Shown piece after piece: positions 61,401 through 64,000 of a stretch of 64,000 bases of DNA (positions are counted from its first letter, which is position 1; every line of letters starts with the position of its first letter). The stretch spans positions 10,375 to 74,374 of the forward strand of contig JAWODN010000119.1 of assembly GCA_046483285.1 (NCBI GenBank), read 5' to 3'. The stretch comes from CAYRTV01 sp046483285. Its GTDB lineage: Bacteria > Acidobacteriota > Aminicenantia > Aminicenantales > Aminicenantaceae. A program made the position numbers and the translations under genes. The notes below the pieces were generated by a model. It searched no databases. It was not told the DNA's origin and saw only the letters and a list, made by a program, of their open reading frames with translations.

Positions 61401-64000
61401 GCTTTTGACCTTTTTGGTGTCGATCAGAGTATCCTTTTTTTCGCTGACCCAGCGGAAACGGCCGCCGATGGTGGATTTGCGGACGGAGTGCCATTCTCTT
61501 GAAATCAGCTGCACGTGAATGTCTTTTCCCGGGACCAGCCTGCCTTCCGGCGATGACGCAATGACCTCCAGTTTCAAATCCTGTTCCTGGGGGATAAAGA
61601 GGGAAGAGGGCTTCAATCCGATATAATAGCGTCCCCTGTGGATGAGGGTTTGAATCCGGCTGGTCACCTGTCGCCGGTCCGGGCCTTTTACGGTCGACTC
61701 CAGAGTGGCGGTCACCGAATCCATTTCTTTTTCGGGCTTTAAATCGAGATGGATTTCCATCCTGCCTTGATCGTCCAGTTTTTTTTCTCCGGAAGACAGC
61801 AGACGGCTGTCATCCCGGTCCCAGTCTTCCCACCAGTTCAAGCGGTTTCCGAAAACATATCCTTCATGACCCTGAGGAGAAAACCGGGATGAGCTCAGTC
61901 TCAAGTGCCATTCCAGATCCTGCCCGGACATGGCGCCGCCGGAGAGATAATTCGCCTGAACCGCCGCATGATAGCGATCCCCGAAAACATAGCTTTCCTG
62001 TCCGGTTTTAAGATGAAGCTCATATTGGGCGGGGCGGAACGTTTCCATTCGGAAGTTTCCGGAAAACCGTTTTCCGGAATCAACATCATTTTCAGTCTCC
62101 GGCAGCTCGGCCACAACACGGTAGGTGCCGAGAGCAGCACCGGCCGGACTGGAGTAATCCAGGGAAAAAGTTCCATATCGGTTAAATGATACGGTTTGTT
62201 CCAGGACTTTTTGATTAAGCGGGTCCCATATTTCCAATTCAGCGTTGTTATAATCCGGGATGACCAATCCCAGGCCGGTATTCTCCCGGATGATTCCTTT
62301 CAGGTGCACCCTTTCTCCGGCCTGGTAAATCCCCCGGTCAGAGTATATATAGCCTTGGATGTCAGCCGCCGGAGGAGACCAGTCATAATTGATTCCGAAT
62401 TCATAAGGGGAAATTCCGGAATACCACTCGGAATTGGTGAACGCGGAGTCACCGTCTTTGTAAACCATGACCCATTGCCGGGGGGAATTCCAGCGCCCGG
62501 GGCGTTTGATGCCCAGTTCACTCCAGCCCGGGGTTTCGGTTTTGCCGTTTTTATCGGTACGGCCGTCCCACCTGATTTGGTTGGCATCGTCCCGGATTTC
62601 CACATGGGCGTCCGGTACCGGCTGCCCGTCTTGAAGCGTGGTCACCCAGATCAGGTTTTTGGAGGGCGAGTATTTTGCGGTGATTCCGAGGCCGGTCACC
62701 TGAAGAAGGGCTTTGGGAAAACGGTTCCATTCCTCTTCGGATCGGGTGTCGATTTGGAGAAAGATCCAGCCGGGATCACCCTGAAGCAGGAGGTCCGTTT
62801 CGAAGGGAGTGGATGTGCGGATATTTTGCTTTCGGTTGAGAGAGACGTTTTTTTCGAATTCATAAAAATTGCCGGGATTGTAAGGGTTCCTGGACCAGAA
62901 AATATCTTTTTTTGTCAGCAGGGGAATAACTTTATCCGCTGAAATCCGGGCAGCCTGGATCAGAACCTGAGAGATGTTTATGGAATGGATAGGATATATA
63001 CGGTCTCCGTACGCTTCCAGTAAACCGTTTCCTGTGTTTATTTCCAGGGACGGGGGATAAGAGGATGTCTTGAATTTCCTGGTCACTTTTTGCTTAAGCT
63101 GATTTCCGAATATATCTTGCAGGCCGGGTTGGATAGAGAGCGTGTATTCGGTTTCCGGTTCAAAAGGAAGCGACATATACAGCAGCGGTTCGGCCTGGTT
63201 CCAGCTGAGGTAATATTCAGGAATATCAACCGGGGGGGAAATTTTTAAATTTTCGATTAAGCCGCTGTAAGAAACAGGATTGGAAAAATGCAATCTGATG
63301 CTGTCGTCCGGATTGTGCGGGCGGCCGGTGATCAATTCAGAGAATTCAAACGGCATATATGTGGTGAATGAAAAACTGCGGGACTGGAGCATCCCCAGGT
63401 GGCCTTCCCGGGAGGGAAGACCGGAATGGATTTCAACGGAGTACGTTTGGGCGGGAGCGAGTTCATGGGGGTCCATCAGCAAGACCTGGTCCGGTTCGAA
63501 CTCCTCAATGTGATGCTCTTGCCGTTGTTTTTCAGTGGGGTGCTTCAGTGAAAAAGGAAGGGAAAATTCTTTTCCCGTCTCTCCGGCCGGCAGCAGGGAT
63601 ATGCAGGAACGGGCTTGTTCGGGTGAAACCGGCATATTGAATATCAGCCATATTTTTGAATCCAAAGGGGTCCATTTTTGATTATCCGAAGGGTCGTGCC
63701 GGATTAAATCCGGAGTGATGGTTTGAAAAGTCCAAATATAGTCCCTATCCAGGCAGCGGCCTTGAAAGGATTGGGTCCCTTCAGCCACAGTCACCTGGAA
63801 TTCCGTTGCGTAGGGAAGCCGTTTTCTGGGGATGAAGGTGAGGGTTTTTGGATTCAGCCAATGAAAATCTCCTTTGACCCGCGGAGAAATATGTATGAAA
63901 TCAGGGTCTTTCCTTTCATCTATAGCCTCCAAAGGGATCATGGGATGGCTGAACATGATCACCAGAGAGCCCGAATCGTCTGGGGAACCGGTTCTGCCTT
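58467..64000 (-). CDS. Alpha-2-macroglobulin family protein (YfhM-like), 5' end beyond the window
   Basis: More than 1840 codons remain open to the window edge; the start and signal/lipoprotein sequence lie outside. MG-type beta domains are repeated (YIYSDRGIYQAGERVHLKGI begins the MG2/MG-like set, and SLLDYSSPAGAALGTYRV-type DYSSPAGAALGTYRVVAELP belongs to it). Later come a bait-like region and a thioester domain with YLCLEQQISSILPF, which keeps the CxEQ needed for the thioester. The C-terminal receptor-like domain (YHHYLARVLLPGEYRLPGAK) is near the end. Such proteins guard the periplasm by trapping external proteases and work with PBP1C, which is encoded directly downstream. Confidence 0.92.
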   Translation of the reverse strand, partial: GRTGSPDDSGSLVIMFSHPMIPLEAIDERKDPDFIHISPRVKGDFHWLNPKTLTFIPRKRLPYATEFQVTVAEGTQSFQGRCLDRDYIWTFQTITPDLIRHDPSDNQKWTPLDSKIWLIFNMPVSPEQARSCISLLPAGETGKEFSLPFSLKHPTEKQRQEHHIEEFEPDQVLLMDPHELAPAQTYSVEIHSGLPSREGHLGMLQSRSFSFTTYMPFEFSELITGRPHNPDDSIRLHFSNPVSYSGLIENLKISPPVDIPEYYLSWNQAEPLLYMSLPFEPETEYTLSIQPGLQDIFGNQLKQKVTRKFKTSSYPPSLEINTGNGLLEAYGDRIYPIHSINISQVLIQAARISADKVIPLLTKKDIFWSRNPYNPGNFYEFEKNVSLNRKQNIRTSTPFETDLLLQGDPGWIFLQIDTRSEEEWNRFPKALLQVTGLGITAKYSPSKNLIWVTTLQDGQPVPDAHVEIRDDANQIRWDGRTDKNGKTETPGWSELGIKRPGRWNSPRQWVMVYKDGDSAFTNSEWYSGISPYEFGINYDWSPPAADIQGYIYSDRGIYQAGERVHLKGIIRENTGLGLVIPDYNNAELEIWDPLNQKVLEQTVSFNRYGTFSLDYSSPAGAALGTYRVVAELPETENDVDSGKRFSGNFRMETFRPAQYELHLKTGQESYVFGDRYHAAVQANYLSGGAMSGQDLEWHLRLSSSRFSPQGHEGYVFGNRLNWWEDWDRDDSRLLSSGEKKLDDQGRMEIHLDLKPEKEMDSVTATLESTVKGPDRRQVTSRIQTLIHRGRYYIGLKPSSLFIPQEQDLKLEVIASSPEGRLVPGKDIHVQLISREWHSVRKSTIGGRFRWVSEKKDTLIDTKKVKSGSKPQTIIFQPDKSGFYILKAEGRDKNGNTVTTASSVYITGKDYIPWKRDNDDAVEIVPDRSHYQPGDTAELLIKSPYEKSLALITAERESILESRLIEIESSMHKFRLPVTAEHIPNVFVSVILIQGRTDPAQGKNQNRSDLGKPSFKLGYCQLNVDPAEKRLHIKAETGRKTYQPGDKVKLNFKVSSLDGAGKPAEVSVAVVDVGVLNLIGFQTPDPFSLFYRHRPLSVHTTETRHQVISRMFFGEKGENSPGAAGEAGAPGYASLSEILLRRDFRPLAYWNPAYQTGEDGQGEVEFDLPDNLTKFRVMLVALTEDSCFGRGMTDFQVTKPLLLRPSIPRFSRLEDAFKAGVVIQNNSPSPGDVILQAGAQGISMSRPGQKHDLYLQPGESREILFDFKADQPGRARFTFKAAMGSYSDGLEAEIPIQQPRQTETAAVFNQTETSAAEIIQLPENVYPQYSRLDFYASPSALSGIKGGLRFLREYPYLCLEQQISSILPFLVAGDIIRDFSLSPHSPEHNRRHIEETLSLMKSYQQNDGGFSLWPGSHLSSPFLSSYAAFCLMQAEKSGFPVPESGLSKVLDYLSRVARGEERFQNHPYSRQTSLSVRAFALYLLAAAGRPEPGYTEKLFAERKDLSTFGKTMLLKAMHHEQDYPEAKKLLLQELMNKIKVSPTHAYFENDEGARGAWIFSSGIRTTALVLQTLLEMDTQHDFFPAMVRWLVSRREAGRWPNTQDNFFVFYALNQYYQRYEDTAPDFVLDVGLEEKNLLRKKMKAATDTVREEMPLPSWPAGTRKKLRIDKSGKGTLYYETRMHYVPHQPAGPRDEGFSLQKQFLSLDGTPLTDLKTGQLIIVSLRIITPQERLFVVVEDPVPAGIEAVHPDFKIESQEMQRKLRQWILQIDEGRPHWRGFSHTEIHNDRVRLFADSLAPGIHYHHYLARVLLPGEYRLPGAKAEEMYTPEVFGRSEEKIIIIKK

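Overview
The window looks like chromosome of a Gram-negative, probably anaerobic or facultatively anaerobic bacterium. The reasons are outer-membrane proteins (an OmpA-type protein and a barrel-ended metallopeptidase), a YfhM/PbpC-type periplasmic pair, a sigma-54 activator with sigma-54-like promoters, a type A RNase P RNA and an N-type ATPase operon. The abundance of sortilin/BNR and PD40 propeller proteins and relic-filled spacers would suit a deep-branching lineage of the Aminicenantes/Acidobacteriota kind. That assignment is inference and is not proven by anything seen here.

Layout. 1-3.7 kb: the start of an M16 peptidase (minus), a baeRF-type protein behind a sigma-54-like promoter, an NtrC-family activator, and rnpB overlapping the activator's 3' end. 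3.8-9.5 kb (minus): nuoJKLMN, the membrane half of complex I without nuoA-I. 9.6 kb: initiator tRNA. 10-15.6 kb: a metallopeptidase/propeller/barrel protein and PEP synthase. 15.8-22.4 kb: a complete N-ATPase operon (atpDCQRBEFAG), followed by a DUF72 protein, PolX, LigA and, after a repeat cluster, an Fpg/Nei glycosylase. 28.7-30 kb: a C-N hydrolase coupled to a NusG paralogue. 30.4-33.2 kb: a gnd-zwf-pgl cassette of different composition with a truncated pgl. 33.2-40.8 kb: a GIY-YIG-like protein, dodecin, a UPF0182 membrane protein, a GH15 glucoamylase-like enzyme and a CPA2 antiporter. 41-44.1 kb (minus): amino-acid racemase, permease and dehydratase. 44.3-50.3 kb (minus): an OmpA protein, then hyuA-hyuB with an NRAMP-like transporter. 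50.5-64 kb: glucose-6-phosphate isomerase, a sortilin-type propeller, RidA, an orphan receiver, and PbpC with an alpha-2-macroglobulin protein that runs off the window.

How the genes fit together. Nuo subunits and the N-ATPase point to ion-coupled energy conservation. PpsA, Pgi, Zwf, Gnd and the GH15 enzyme describe sugar-phosphate traffic. The racemase, dehydratase, hydantoinase-type proteins and RidA suggest use of (possibly D-) amino acids and cyclic amides, with RidA clearing enamine/imine products. PolX, LigA and the Fpg-type enzyme form a base-excision-repair neighbourhood.

The spacers carry much of the unusual material. There are three near-identical sigma-54-like promoters, a 44-nt repeat in inverted copies, a 57-nt identical hairpin repeat, a recurring 12-mer (GAATAGGTCAGG) that follows hairpins, two 160-bp tandem units, and several gene relics (dehydratase tail, short-chain dehydrogenase tail, decarboxylase N-terminus, sigma-factor N-terminus). 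Together they mark sites of past recombination and insertion.
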